Notes under the pieces: generated by a model
Told to the model about the DNA's origin: nothing
The model's input: only the letters and a program-made list of their open reading frames with translations
Databases searched by the model: none
Program-made: the position numbers and the translations under genes
NCBI GenBank assembly: GCA_002706365.1
Contig: PALM01000002.1
Location: 1 to 33,820, forward strand
Direction of reading: 5' to 3'
DNA length: 33,820 nt
From: Flavobacteriales bacterium
GTDB lineage: Bacteria; Bacteroidota; Bacteroidia; Flavobacteriales_E; Vicingaceae
Part shown: positions 1 to 7,540 of the stretch, one piece after another
How the letters are laid out: each line of letters starts with the position of its first letter
Numbering within the stretch: position 1 is the first letter of the stretch

Positions 1-233
1 CTCGATCTCACTTCTACTTGTGGTGTTACATTTTCCAATGCTTTTCTCCAAGCATCCAATCCGTTTCCATCTTCTACCTTCTTATCTACCATTTCAATGG
101 CATCGTAAAAGATCTTATAAGCTAGACTCTTCTTTCCGTGCAACATCAAGTTGTTAACGAAACGAGTAACTTCCTGACTTTGAAACTTTGGGTCTGGAAG
201 CAATGGTCTTTTTTTCGCTCTGGCTTTTCTCAT
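1..233 (-). CDS. rpsG: 30S ribosomal protein S7, N-terminal part (runs off the window)
   Basis: The gene starts at the ATG complementary to 231-233 and is cut by the left edge after about 77 codons. The translation begins MRKARAKKRPLLPDPKF and continues with VTRFVNNLMLHGKKSLAYKI, the typical S7 N-terminus that contacts the 3' domain of 16S rRNA in the small-subunit head. It lies 30 bp downstream of rpsL on the same strand, the usual str-operon order (rpsL, rpsG, then fusA). The family and gene order are established knowledge; the C-terminal half is not visible. It is probably co-transcribed with rpsL from the promoter near 689-719. Confidence 0.97.
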   Translation of the reverse strand, partial: MRKARAKKRPLLPDPKFQSQEVTRFVNNLMLHGKKSLAYKIFYDAIEMVDKKVEDGNGLDAWRKALENVTPQVEVRS

Positions 234-263
234 GATATATTAATGTATACTTCTTTCTAATCT

Positions 264-638
264 TTATTTCTTAGGACGCTTCGCACCGTACTTCGATCTT
301 CTCTGAGTTCTTCCTTCTACTCCTGCAGTATCCAATGCACCTCTTACAATGTGATATCTCACACCAGGTAAATCTTTTACTCTTCCTCCTCTAACCAATA
401 CGATAGAGTGCTCCTGCAAATTGTGACCCTCACCAGGGATATAGGCGTTCACCTCTTTTTGGTTCGTAAGTCTCACCCTTGCTACTTTTCTCATGGCCGA
501 GTTCGGCTTTTTAGGAGTGGTTGTGTATACTCTTACACATACCCCTCTTCTCTGCGGACAAGAGTCAAGAGCAGCAGACTTCGATTTCTTCTCGATCTTC
601 TTTCTACCTTTTCTTACAAGTTGCGATATTGTTGGCAT
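264..638 (-). CDS. rpsL: 30S ribosomal protein S12
   Basis: The product has 124 residues, full length for S12, the decoding-centre protein of the small subunit. The N-terminus [12 protein letters not shown], the block [19 protein letters not shown] and the block [17 protein letters not shown] are diagnostic. The lysines that correspond to K43 and K88 of E. coli S12, the classical streptomycin-resistance positions, are both present, so no resistance mutation is seen. The C-terminal tail is lysine- and arginine-rich. It is the first gene of an operon with rpsG 30 bp downstream. A promoter and a short leader with a perfect hairpin lie upstream. Confidence 0.98.
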   Translation of the reverse strand: MPTISQLVRKGRKKIEKKSKSAALDSCPQRRGVCVRVYTTTPKKPNSAMRKVARVRLTNQKEVNAYIPGEGHNLQEHSIVLVRGGRVKDLPGVRYHIVRGALDTAGVEGRTQRRSKYGAKRPKK

Positions 639-669
639 AAGCGCTTAAATAAGTCAATAAAATATTTTA

Positions 670-685
670 CCCCAAATTTTTGGGG
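670..685 (-). promoter_or_regulatory. Hairpin at the predicted 5' end of the rpsL transcript
   Basis: CCCCAAA and TTTGGGG form perfect 7-bp arms around a 2-nt centre. The palindrome begins immediately after the predicted transcription start, so the mRNA would start with a capped stem. It could stabilise the 5' end or be a regulatory target. This is inference; no known S12 or S7 leader motif was matched. Confidence 0.45.
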
Positions 686-688
686 ACG

Positions 689-719
689 CAAATGTACAAG
701 AATATTTGTTTAAAACAAT
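689..719 (-). promoter_or_regulatory. Bacteroidota-type promoter of rpsL-rpsG
   Basis: On the minus strand, TACATTTG (complement of 689-696) fits the -7 consensus TAnnTTTG. It is preceded, 19 nt upstream, by ATTG (complement of 716-719), fitting the -33 TTG element at the preferred spacing. Transcription should begin a few bases downstream, close to 685, giving a leader of roughly 45 nt before the rpsL ATG. Confidence 0.7.
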
Positions 720-942
720 GTGCGAAATGGCTTTTTTTTTCAAGCTGTGCACATTTTTCTGAAAAGCAGCAATCACAAACCTTTACCTTTATATATAGGT
801 GTGGTTTTTTTGAAGGTTTTTAAGAAGATATTTTCGACTCTTTCGATGATTTAATGAAGTATCTTTCTTGTAGGATCAAATTTCGATATTAAATCCTGCT
901 TAATAAGAGGATAATGGATTCATTTTCACTTTTTCTTCAGCA

Positions 943-965
943 CCGCAGGATTTGCAATCCTGCGG
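943..965. repeat. Short palindromic repeat, GCAGGATT family, copy 1
   Basis: Perfect inverted repeat with 10-bp arms (CCGCAGGATT) and a TGC loop. The same word recurs at 992-1012 (variant), 22890-22910 and 22936-22960, always in gene-free sequence. Form and dispersal are REP-like. The rest of the 720-1280 spacer holds another palindrome at 1081-1122 and CTCCGTGAAGCCCCGACT-like word fragments, and no credible gene. Confidence 0.7.
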
Positions 966-991
966 AATTGGTTTTATAATCAAAATGAACA

Positions 992-1012
992 CGCAGGATC
1001 ATAGATCCTGCG
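992..1012. repeat. Short palindromic repeat, GCAGGATT family, copy 2 (variant centre)
   Basis: CGCAGGATC and GATCCTGCG form 9-bp perfect arms around ATA. It has the same outer word as the repeat at 943-965, with compensating changes near the loop that keep the stem paired, so pairing rather than exact sequence seems to be kept. Confidence 0.65.
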
Positions 1013-1080
1013 ATGCGAGCTCTGTGGCCCTCTTTGCCTTCTCCGTGAAGCCCCGACTATCCCTCGATACAATTCCAATA

Positions 1081-1122
1081 GCTTGTCGAGTGATTCCGAT
1101 GAAATCGGAATAGTATCGAGAC
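1081..1122 (-). repeat. Palindromic element of the TCTCGATAC...CGACAAGC family
   Basis: On the minus strand the element reads TGTCTCGATAC, then a stem ATTCCGAT/ATCGGAAT (1093-1100 and 1104-1111), then ACTCGACAAGC. Relatives lie at 12684-12742, 28541-28587 and 32262-32312. The internal stem sequence changes between copies but remains self-complementary, while the flanking words are kept. Confidence 0.6.
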
Positions 1123-1268
1123 ATGCGGAATCACTCGGGCCCCGTCGGGGCCTCTGTGACCTAGCCGTAGTAGTTCTTCTATTTATGGCTTTTATTGAGA
1201 CTTTCTAAAAATTAATGAAAGCTTGAAAACTAAATCCAGAAGCCCTATCTTAAAGGAATGACTTTAAT

Positions 1269-1276
1269 TAATTTTG
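1269..1276 (+). promoter_or_regulatory. Possible -7 box of the helicase gene
   Basis: TAATTTTG matches TAnnTTTG and ends only 4 nt before the ATG at 1281. No TTG is present at the proper -33 spacing, so this is a weak prediction. If used, the transcript would be leaderless or nearly so. Confidence 0.35.
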
Positions 1277-1280
1277 CTAG

Positions 1281-3629
1281 ATGAGTTACCTGGATCAGTT
1301 AAATCCCGCACAAAGAGACGCAGTTTTACATACAGAAGGCCCCTCAATGGTCATAGCCGGCGCCGGTTCTGGAAAAACAAGAGTACTTACTTTCCGCATT
1401 GCACACCTTATGCAAAAAGGTGTTGATCCTTTCAATATCCTCTCCCTTACCTTTACTAATAAGGCGGCTAGAGAAATGAAGAATCGTATCGCCAAGATCG
1501 TGGGTGAAGGGGAAGCCAAGAATCTTTGGATGGGAACCTTCCACTCTGTCTTCGCTAGAATCCTTAGAGCGGAATCTGAAAAGCTCCACTACCCTTCCAA
1601 CTTTACTATATACGATACCCAGGATTCAAGATCCCTAATCAAATCCATTATTAAGGATATGGGCTTGGATGATAAAGTCTACAAACCTGCCATCGTGCTC
1701 AACCGCATCTCATCCGCCAAGAACAACCTCTTGAATGCCGCTGGCTATAATAACAACACCAATATTCAGGCTGAAGACCGACAAAGCGCCAAGCCTAAGA
1801 TCGGAGAGATCTATAAGGCATATGAGCAAAGATGTTTTAAGTCGGCCGCTATGGACTTCGATGATCTGCTTTTTAAGACCAATATCTTATTAAGAGACTT
1901 TCCCGACATATTATATAAGTATCAGCATCGTTTCAAATACATATTGGTAGATGAGTATCAGGATACCAACTTCTCTCAATATCTTATTGTAAAGAAACTG
2001 GCCGCCCTTAATGAGAATGTCTGTGTGGTAGGTGATGATGCTCAAAGTATCTACGCTTTCCGCGGTGCCAACATCCAGAACATCCTCAACTTTCAAAGAG
2101 ACTATCCCGACTGCAAGGTATTTAAGCTGGAGCAGAACTATCGCTCTACCAAGAACATCGTGAATGCCGCCAATAAGGTGATCGAAAAGAATAAGGATCA
2201 ATTGGAGAAAGTGGTGTGGACAGATAATCAAGAGGGACAAAAGATCAAGGTGCACCATACGCTCACAGATAATGAGGAAGGAAACCTTGTGGCTAACAAC
2301 ATCATCGAGACCAAGATGAATGAGCAAGCCCGCAATCACGACTTCGCCATACTCTATCGCACCAATGCGCAGTCGCGTGCTATGGAGGAATCCCTCAGAA
2401 GGAAGGATATCCCTTATAGAATTTACGGCGGACTCTCTTTCTACCAGCGTAAAGAGATCAAAGACATTTTGGCCTATGCCAGAATGGCCATCAATCCAGA
2501 TGATGAGGAAGCACTAAAGCGCGTGATCAATTATCCCGCCAGGGGAATCGGCAAAACCACATTGGATCGAATTGAATTCTTTGCCAATGAGCATGGGGTA
2601 AGCATGTGGAAAGTGATCAGCAGCGATCAGATCCATCAGATCCAGATCAATGCAGGAGCCAAGAACAAGATCGCTCACTTCGTTGAGATGATCAAGAATT
2701 TCGGCCGACTAGCCAAGCAGAAGAATGCCTATGAAGTGATGGAAGATATCGCTCGCACTTCCACCTTATTAAAGGACCTCTTTTCCGATAAGAGTCCGGA
2801 AGGTATTGCTCGATACGACAACATACAGGAATTACTGAATGGGGTACGCGAATTCGTAGAAGACACCGAACTTGAAGAATCGGGGAGTGATCTTGCAGAA
2901 TTCATGAAGGATGTGGCCCTACTCACAGATGCTGATGAAAAGGATGATACCGATACCGACAAAGTATCTTTAATGACCATTCATGCGGCAAAAGGCTTGG
3001 AATTTCCCTATGTCTTTATCGTGGGATTGGAAGAAAACCTCTTCCCTTCTCAGATGTCGCTCAATTCCAGAGCGGATTTGGAGGAAGAAAGACGACTTTT
3101 TTACGTAGCTTTGACACGCGCCGAGAAAGCAGTTCAACTTTCCTATGCTGCCAGTCGCTATAAATGGGGTAACCTCATCTATTGCGAACCCAGCAGATTC
3201 ATCGAAGAAATCGATGAGCAATTCTTAGATTACACTGAACCTGAGGAAGAAGGAGATGCTTTCGCAAACGCAAGAAGTAATTTCTTTGCTACCACAAAAC
3301 AAACAAACAGCGGTAGCGGGCAATTTAAAAAAAGGGTATCCATGTCGACAGTGAAAAAGAAGAATGCCGATAGACCTTCCGAAAAAGTAGTTCCACCTCA
3401 TAAGAAAATGGTGAGTGTGGATCAGGCTAAACGGAAAGTAGATCCTTCATTTGCCGCTAATGTCGATAAGATCGAGACCGGAATGCGCGTTGAGCATTTG
3501 CGCTTTGGAAAAGGCGAGGTTAAATCGATGGAAGGTACAGAGCCCAATAAGAAAGCCACTATAGTATTCGATAAAGTTGGTGAGAAGCAGCTATTGCTGA
3601 AGTTTGCTAAACTTAGAATTTTAAAGTAG
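1281..3629 (+). CDS. UvrD/PcrA/Rep-type superfamily 1A DNA helicase
   Basis: The product is a 782-residue ATP-dependent 3'-5' DNA helicase of the UvrD/PcrA/Rep family, acting in DNA repair and removal of replication obstacles. Visible motifs, in order, are Walker A AGAGSGKT (residues 26-33), TFTNKAAREM (Ia), DEYQDTN (from residue 224, motif II), VVGDDAQSIYAFRGA (III), NYRST (IV), TIHAAKGLEF (V, around 570) and VALTRAEKAVQL (VI). The last 60 residues, with LRFGKGEVKSMEG, resemble the Tudor-like C-terminal domain of PcrA that contacts RNA polymerase. Length and motif set are complete. The ATG at 1281 gives the canonical start YLDQLNPAQRDAV. Whether it is best called uvrD or pcrA cannot be decided here. 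Its TAG stop is the first part of a heptamer array. Confidence 0.96.
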   Translation: MSYLDQLNPAQRDAVLHTEGPSMVIAGAGSGKTRVLTFRIAHLMQKGVDPFNILSLTFTNKAAREMKNRIAKIVGEGEAKNLWMGTFHSVFARILRAESEKLHYPSNFTIYDTQDSRSLIKSIIKDMGLDDKVYKPAIVLNRISSAKNNLLNAAGYNNNTNIQAEDRQSAKPKIGEIYKAYEQRCFKSAAMDFDDLLFKTNILLRDFPDILYKYQHRFKYILVDEYQDTNFSQYLIVKKLAALNENVCVVGDDAQSIYAFRGANIQNILNFQRDYPDCKVFKLEQNYRSTKNIVNAANKVIEKNKDQLEKVVWTDNQEGQKIKVHHTLTDNEEGNLVANNIIETKMNEQARNHDFAILYRTNAQSRAMEESLRRKDIPYRIYGGLSFYQRKEIKDILAYARMAINPDDEEALKRVINYPARGIGKTTLDRIEFFANEHGVSMWKVISSDQIHQIQINAGAKNKIAHFVEMIKNFGRLAKQKNAYEVMEDIARTSTLLKDLFSDKSPEGIARYDNIQELLNGVREFVEDTELEESGSDLAEFMKDVALLTDADEKDDTDTDKVSLMTIHAAKGLEFPYVFIVGLEENLFPSQMSLNSRADLEEERRLFYVALTRAEKAVQLSYAASRYKWGNLIYCEPSRFIEEIDEQFLDYTEPEEEGDAFANARSNFFATTKQTNSGSGQFKKRVSMSTVKKKNADRPSEKVVPPHKKMVSVDQAKRKVDPSFAANVDKIETGMRVEHLRFGKGEVKSMEGTEPNKKATIVFDKVGEKQLLLKFAKLRILK

Positions 3630-3662
3630 AAGCCGGAAGCCAGATGCTGGAAGCCAGAAAAT
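3628..3662 (+). repeat. Period-7 array, GGAAGCC words, at the helicase stop codon
   Basis: Five consecutive 7-nt units, beginning in the stop codon: AGAAGCC, GGAAGCC, AGATGCT, then GGAAGCC again and a degenerate unit. Each unit starts exactly 7 nt after the last. It is purine-rich in the sense of the upstream mRNA. Confidence 0.75.
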
Positions 3663-3672
3663 CAAGAATTAT

Positions 3673-3700
3673 TTAGATATTAGATGTTAGAGTTTAGAAA
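3673..3700 (+). repeat. Period-7 array, TTAGATG words
   Basis: Four exact 7-nt steps sharing TTAG followed by three variable bases (for example TTAGATG and TTAGAGT). It is largely complementary to the array at 3720-3761, so the two can pair as a long imperfect stem with a loop of about 20 nt downstream of the helicase gene. Confidence 0.75.
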
Positions 3701-3719
3701 GATTGTTAAATCCCAAAAA

Positions 3720-3761
3720 GCTCCTACTCTAAGCTCTAAAATCTAAACTCTAATATCTCAA
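3720..3761 (+). repeat. Period-7 array, CTCTAAG words, complementary to the preceding array
   Basis: Six 7-nt units, of which CTCTAAG, CTCTAAA and CTCTAAT are the clearest. The reverse complement gives the TTAGAG words seen at 3673-3700. The array ends 10 nt before the ATG of the DUF4290 gene, so it may be both the helicase 3' end and the leader of the next gene. Confidence 0.75.
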
Positions 3762-3771
3762 GAAACAATCC

Positions 3772-4398
3772 ATGAACTACAATACTAGTCGTCCGAAGAT
3801 GATCATTCCAGAATACGGACGTCATATCCAGAAATTGATCGACCATGCCACTAAGCTGGAAGACAAGAAAGAGCGCAATGAAATGGCCACTGCCATTATT
3901 GATGTGATGGGACAATTAAATCCTCACCTTCGAGATGTTGAAGATTTCAATCACAAACTTTGGGATCACCTCTATATCATGTCTGATTTCAAATTGGATG
4001 TAGACTCTCCTTATCCTGTGCCAACGGCTGAGCATTTTCAATCAAAGCCGAACAAGCTTGATTATCCTAATCAGAACATTCGATTCAAACATTATGGTGG
4101 TGGAGTTGAAAAACTGATAGATGCGGCGGTTGAGATGGAAGATGGAGAAGAAAAAGACGCATTGCTTCTATCAATAGGCAACTTGATGAAGAAGCATTAT
4201 GTGGCTTGGAGCAATAACTCTTGCGACGATAAACAGATCATTTCAGATATTAAGAGAATCTCAAGAGGCAAGATCGAATTGCCTGAAGATTTCGAATTGA
4301 TCGATGTAAAAGAGATCAGCAATAGAGGCAACAACAATAAAGCGAAAGGAAGAAAGAAAGGAAAACGTAAATCATACAAACCGAAAAAGAAATACTAG
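3772..4398 (+). CDS. DUF4290 family protein
   Basis: A 208-residue soluble protein of the DUF4290 family, found in Bacteroidota and of unknown function. The N-terminus MNYNTSRPKMIIPEYGRHIQ and the block NPHLRDVEDFNHKLWDHLYIMSDF are typical of the family. The final 20 residues are very rich in lysine and arginine, which suggests nucleic acid or ribosome contact (inference). No signal peptide or membrane segment is seen. The gene sits 9 bp upstream of murA, an arrangement I recall from other Flavobacteriales, so the two are probably co-transcribed. The start ATG at 3772 follows the preceding array by 10 nt. Confidence 0.9.
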   Translation: MNYNTSRPKMIIPEYGRHIQKLIDHATKLEDKKERNEMATAIIDVMGQLNPHLRDVEDFNHKLWDHLYIMSDFKLDVDSPYPVPTAEHFQSKPNKLDYPNQNIRFKHYGGGVEKLIDAAVEMEDGEEKDALLLSIGNLMKKHYVAWSNNSCDDKQIISDIKRISRGKIELPEDFELIDVKEISNRGNNNKAKGRKKGKRKSYKPKKKY

Positions 4399-4407
4399 CG
4401 AATACAT

Positions 4408-5712
4408 ATGGGAACATTTGAGATCAATGGAGGAAATCGATTAAAAGGTGACCTTCATCCGCAGGGAGCAAAAAACGAAGCACTTCAAATCCTCTGCGCC
4501 GTCTTACTTACACCAGAAATTGTCACTATAAAAAATGTTCCCGACATCATCGATGTCAACAAACTGATCGACCTGCTCAAAGATCTGGGCGTTAAAGTCA
4601 AAAAGGTCGACGACACCACCTACGAATTTCAAGCAGACGATATTGATATTGAATTCCTGAACACTGCGGAATTCAAAAAGAAAGGTGCAGGACTTAGAGG
4701 TTCAGTCATGATCCTAGGTCCACTACTCTCTCGCTTTGGCAAAGGATATATTCCTCGTCCTGGAGGAGACAAGATCGGTCGCCGCAGACTAGACACCCAC
4801 TTTATTGGCTTTCAGAAGCTAGGCGCCAAATTCATCTATAACAAAGAAAGTAAGTTCTATAAGGTTGAAGCTTCAAACCTTCAAGGCACTTATATGCTTT
4901 TGGATGAAGCTTCGGTAACCGGTACAGCTAACATTGTAATGGCTGCTGTGCTGGCCAAAGGCAAGACCACTATCTACAATGCCGCTTGTGAACCATATTT
5001 GCAACAGCTGTGCAAGATGATGAATCGCATGGGTGCCAAGATCACTGGTATTGGCTCAAATATGCTACATGTTGAAGGAGTAGAATACCTCAGCGGATGT
5101 GAGCACTCCATTCTGCCCGACATGATCGAAATTGGCAGCTTCATCGGTTTGGCCGCTATGACGCAGTCGGAAATCACAATTAAGAATGTATCTTATCCAG
5201 ACCTTGGAGTGATTCCGGATACCTTTAGAAAATTGGGAATCAAAATGGAGCTCAAAGGTGATGACCTTTATATTCCAGCCCAAGAGCATTACGAAGTAGA
5301 GACATTCATTGATGGGTCGATCATGACCATTTCAGATGCTCCATGGCCAGGTTTTACTCCCGACCTTTTAAGTATCATTCTGGTGGTAGCCACACAGGCA
5401 AAAGGATCTGTATTGGTTCATCAGAAGATGTTCGAGAGTAGATTGTTCTTTGTGGATAAGCTGATCGATATGGGAGCCCAGATCATCCTTTGCGATCCAC
5501 ACAGGGCTACGGTTATCGGGCTAGACCGCCAAACCAAGCTTCGCGGAATACAGATGACCTCACCTGATATTCGTGCTGGTGTATCACTATTGATCGCCGC
5601 TCTATCGGCCAAAGGAACCTCAATTATTCACAATATTGATCAGATCGATAGAGGCTATGCCAATATCGACAAACGTCTTAATGCGCTTGGTGCCGACATC
5701 AAAAGGGTATAA
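4408..5712 (+). CDS. murA: UDP-N-acetylglucosamine 1-carboxyvinyltransferase (Asp in place of the fosfomycin-target Cys)
   Basis: Cytosolic enzyme that transfers enolpyruvate from phosphoenolpyruvate to UDP-GlcNAc, the first committed step of peptidoglycan synthesis. The 434-residue length is standard. The catalytic Lys22 (GAKNEAL) and the Asp of the active-site motif PWPGFTPDL are present. In the flexible loop, the usual PGGC becomes PGGDKIGRRRLDTH: residue 121, codon GAC at 4768-4770, is Asp where E. coli has Cys115. MurA proteins with Asp there, as in Mycobacterium and Chlamydia, remain active but are not alkylated by fosfomycin. It follows DUF4290 by 9 bp, and a TlpA-like gene follows 19 bp later. 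Confidence 0.97.
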   Translation: MGTFEINGGNRLKGDLHPQGAKNEALQILCAVLLTPEIVTIKNVPDIIDVNKLIDLLKDLGVKVKKVDDTTYEFQADDIDIEFLNTAEFKKKGAGLRGSVMILGPLLSRFGKGYIPRPGGDKIGRRRLDTHFIGFQKLGAKFIYNKESKFYKVEASNLQGTYMLLDEASVTGTANIVMAAVLAKGKTTIYNAACEPYLQQLCKMMNRMGAKITGIGSNMLHVEGVEYLSGCEHSILPDMIEIGSFIGLAAMTQSEITIKNVSYPDLGVIPDTFRKLGIKMELKGDDLYIPAQEHYEVETFIDGSIMTISDAPWPGFTPDLLSIILVVATQAKGSVLVHQKMFESRLFFVDKLIDMGAQIILCDPHRATVIGLDRQTKLRGIQMTSPDIRAGVSLLIAALSAKGTSIIHNIDQIDRGYANIDKRLNALGADIKRV

Positions 5713-5719
5713 TTGGAAC

Positions 5720-5727
5720 TATTTTTG
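5720..5727 (+). promoter_or_regulatory. Possible -7 box upstream of the TlpA-like gene
   Basis: TATTTTTG matches TAnnTTTG in the 19-bp gap after murA. It ends 4 nt before the ATG at 5732 and 13 nt before the ATG at 5741. No clear -33 TTG is seen at standard spacing, since that position falls inside murA. Confidence 0.35.
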
Positions 5728-5731
5728 AGGT

Positions 5732-6280
5732 ATGCACAATATGAAGACATTTAAACACATCCTTTTATTTTCATTTCTATTGATAGGGTTCTCCCTAATT
5801 GCCCAAGAGCAGAAAGAAGAACCCAAAGTTGGCCTAAACATAGGCAATAAAGCTCCAGAGCTTGTATTCAATGATCCAAATGGAAAAGCCATTGCGCTGT
5901 CGGACTTAAAGGGCAAGATGGTTTTGATCGATTTTTGGGCCAGCTGGTGCGGACCTTGTCGCAGAGAAAATCCAAATCTTGTAAAGGCCTATAAGAAGTT
6001 CAAGGACAAGGAATTTGAGAATGGAGAAGGATTTACAGTCTATTCTGTATCCCTTGATAAAAGTAAGGCAAGCTGGCAAAATGCCATCATGCAAGATCGT
6101 CTGGCATGGCCTTATCATGTGAGCGATCTGAAGTTCTGGCAATCTGAAGGTGCAGAGATCTACAAAGTCACATCAATCCCATCTTCCTTTCTAATTGATG
6201 GTGATGGCATCATTGTAGGAAAAGGAAACTCCTTAATGGGCGGCGGATTGGAAGCGCTTTTGGCGAATCTGCTTCGCTAG
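5732..6280 (+). CDS. TlpA/ResA-like thioredoxin-fold protein, exported
   Basis: A 182-residue exported protein of the TlpA/AhpC-TSA group, probably a periplasmic thiol-disulfide oxidoreductase. An N-terminal hydrophobic segment followed by IAQEQ (about residues 8-27) is a signal peptide ending in the usual Bacteroidota AQ site. The redox motif WCGPC has cysteines at 73 and 76, and the cis-proline motif TSIPSSF is present, as are the family blocks NIGNKAPELVF and SLDKSKASWQ. Two ATGs are possible: 5732, and 5741, which gives a more typical signal peptide beginning MKTFKHILLF. The TAG stop lies in the first unit of a period-7 array shared with dnaJ. Confidence 0.9.
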   Translation: MHNMKTFKHILLFSFLLIGFSLIAQEQKEEPKVGLNIGNKAPELVFNDPNGKAIALSDLKGKMVLIDFWASWCGPCRRENPNLVKAYKKFKDKEFENGEGFTVYSVSLDKSKASWQNAIMQDRLAWPYHVSDLKFWQSEGAEIYKVTSIPSSFLIDGDGIIVGKGNSLMGGGLEALLANLLR

Positions 6281-6332
6281 AGCCTAGAGCCTAGAGTCTA
6301 GAATCTAGACTCTCACATCTAGATTCTAATGA
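6277..6332. repeat. Period-7 CTAG array between convergent genes, with a perfect 21-nt palindrome
   Basis: Eight uninterrupted 7-nt units (CTAGAGC, CTAGAGT, CTAGAAT, CTAGACT and relatives). Bases 6293-6302 and 6304-6313 form 10-bp perfect arms (AGAGTCTAGA) around one base. The tlpA stop TAG is in the first unit and the dnaJ stop (complement of 6326-6328) is in the last. The word sense flips in the middle, so each gene reads purine-rich words after its own stop. It probably acts as a bidirectional 3' end. Confidence 0.85.
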
Positions 6333-7486
6333 AAGTAATCTTTCATTCTCTCAAAAAACCCCTTATCATTCGCCGTAGGTTGCGGTTCGAAGTTTTTGGA
6401 ATCTCTGAATTTCTCGATGGCTGCTTTTTCCTCTTTGCTAAGTTTTTGAGGTGTCCACACATTCACATTCACCAATTGATCACCGGTGCGGTAACCATTT
6501 ATATCTGGAATACCTTTGTTTCTCAAGCGCAGTACCTTACCTCCTTGTGTACCCGGTTCTATTTTGATCTTGGCTTTCCCATTTACAGTTGGTACCATTA
6601 CTTCAGTGCCTAGGATAGCATCTGCAAAGCTGATGTACAAGTCGAACAGAATGTTATTTCCGTCTCTCTTAAGTTGTGGATGCTCTTCTTCTTCAACCAA
6701 TACGATCAAGTCGCCTGGCACACCATTACGAGCTCCCATATTCCCTTTTCCGGTAACTGAAAGCTGCATACCATCTTCTACACCGGCAGGAATCTTTAGT
6801 TCGATCGTTTCATCGTCTTTCACGATTCCATCGCCATGACAAGTATTACACTTATTGGTAATCGTCTTTCCTTCTCCACCACATTTAGGACAGGCAGAAA
6901 CCGTTTGCATTTGGCCCAAGAAAGTATTGGTCACTCTGTTTACCTGTCCACTTCCATTACAAGTATCACAAGTACTGAAACCACTTCCGCCTTCTGCACC
7001 ATTCCCTCCGCAAGTATTACACTTGACGTATTTCTTGACCTTGATCTTCTTCTCAACACCATTTACGATGTCTTTAAGGCTAAGTGTAACCTTCACACGA
7101 ATATTGCTTCCGCGATTCACTCGGCGACCTCCTTGTCTGCCACCTCCGCCGCCAAAGCCAGAGAATCCGCCAAAGCCTGCACCGCCGAAAATATCTCCAA
7201 ACTGAGAGAAGATATCATCCATGCTCATACCACCGCCGAAGCCGCCGCCACCGGCTGCTCCGCCCATACCGGCATGTCCGAAACGATCGTACTTAGCCTT
7301 TTTATTCTCATCGCTAAGCACCTCATAAGCTTCTGCGGCTTCTTTGAACTTCTCTTCCGCTTCCTTATCGTCGGGGTTCTTATCCGGGTGATATTTCAAT
7401 GCCAGCTTGCGGTATGCTTTCTTGATATCCGCAGCTGCAGCATTCTTATCAACTCCTAATACTTCGTAATAATCTCTTTTCGCCAT
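6326..7486 (-). CDS. dnaJ: Molecular chaperone DnaJ (Hsp40)
   Basis: The 386-residue class I J-protein stimulates DnaK ATPase and delivers unfolded substrates. Domain order is complete: J-domain (1-70) with the HPD tripeptide in KYHPDKNPD, a Gly/Phe-rich linker (about 72-120), a zinc-binding region with four CxxCxGxG repeats ([32 protein letters not shown]), then the C-terminal substrate-binding domains. The ATG at 7486 gives the standard [12 protein letters not shown] start. It lies 47 bp downstream of grpE on the same strand. The gap between them is filled by a heptamer array, so expression of dnaJ relative to grpE may be modulated there. Its stop codon is inside the 6277-6332 array. Confidence 0.98.
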   Translation of the reverse strand: MAKRDYYEVLGVDKNAAAADIKKAYRKLALKYHPDKNPDDKEAEEKFKEAAEAYEVLSDENKKAKYDRFGHAGMGGAAGGGGFGGGMSMDDIFSQFGDIFGGAGFGGFSGFGGGGGRQGGRRVNRGSNIRVKVTLSLKDIVNGVEKKIKVKKYVKCNTCGGNGAEGGSGFSTCDTCNGSGQVNRVTNTFLGQMQTVSACPKCGGEGKTITNKCNTCHGDGIVKDDETIELKIPAGVEDGMQLSVTGKGNMGARNGVPGDLIVLVEEEEHPQLKRDGNNILFDLYISFADAILGTEVMVPTVNGKAKIKIEPGTQGGKVLRLRNKGIPDINGYRTGDQLVNVNVWTPQKLSKEEKAAIEKFRDSKNFEPQPTANDKGFFERMKDYFH

Positions 7487-7491
7487 TTATT

Positions 7492-7540
7492 CCTAATTCT
7501 TCAGTCTAGGCTCCAGGTTCTAGACTCTAGATTCTACTGT
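7492..7540 (-). repeat. Period-7 array in the grpE-dnaJ gap
   Basis: Seven 7-nt units on the plus strand, the clearest being CTAGGCT, CTAGACT and CTAGATT. The grpE stop codon (complement of 7534-7536) lies in the last unit. In the mRNA sense the array starts at the grpE stop and ends 6 nt before the dnaJ ATG. It is the clearest case where the array separates two genes that would be expected to share a transcript. Confidence 0.8.

Noticed and set aside
264-638. Streptomycin-resistance change in S12
   Set aside because: Lysines equivalent to K43 and K88 are both present.
408-713. 101-codon plus-strand open frame opposite rpsL
   Set aside because: It overlaps rpsL and its promoter on the opposite strand and looks random.
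6836-7459. 207-codon plus-strand open frame opposite dnaJ
   Set aside because: It is a shadow of the dnaJ coding strand; dnaJ is complete and diagnostic.
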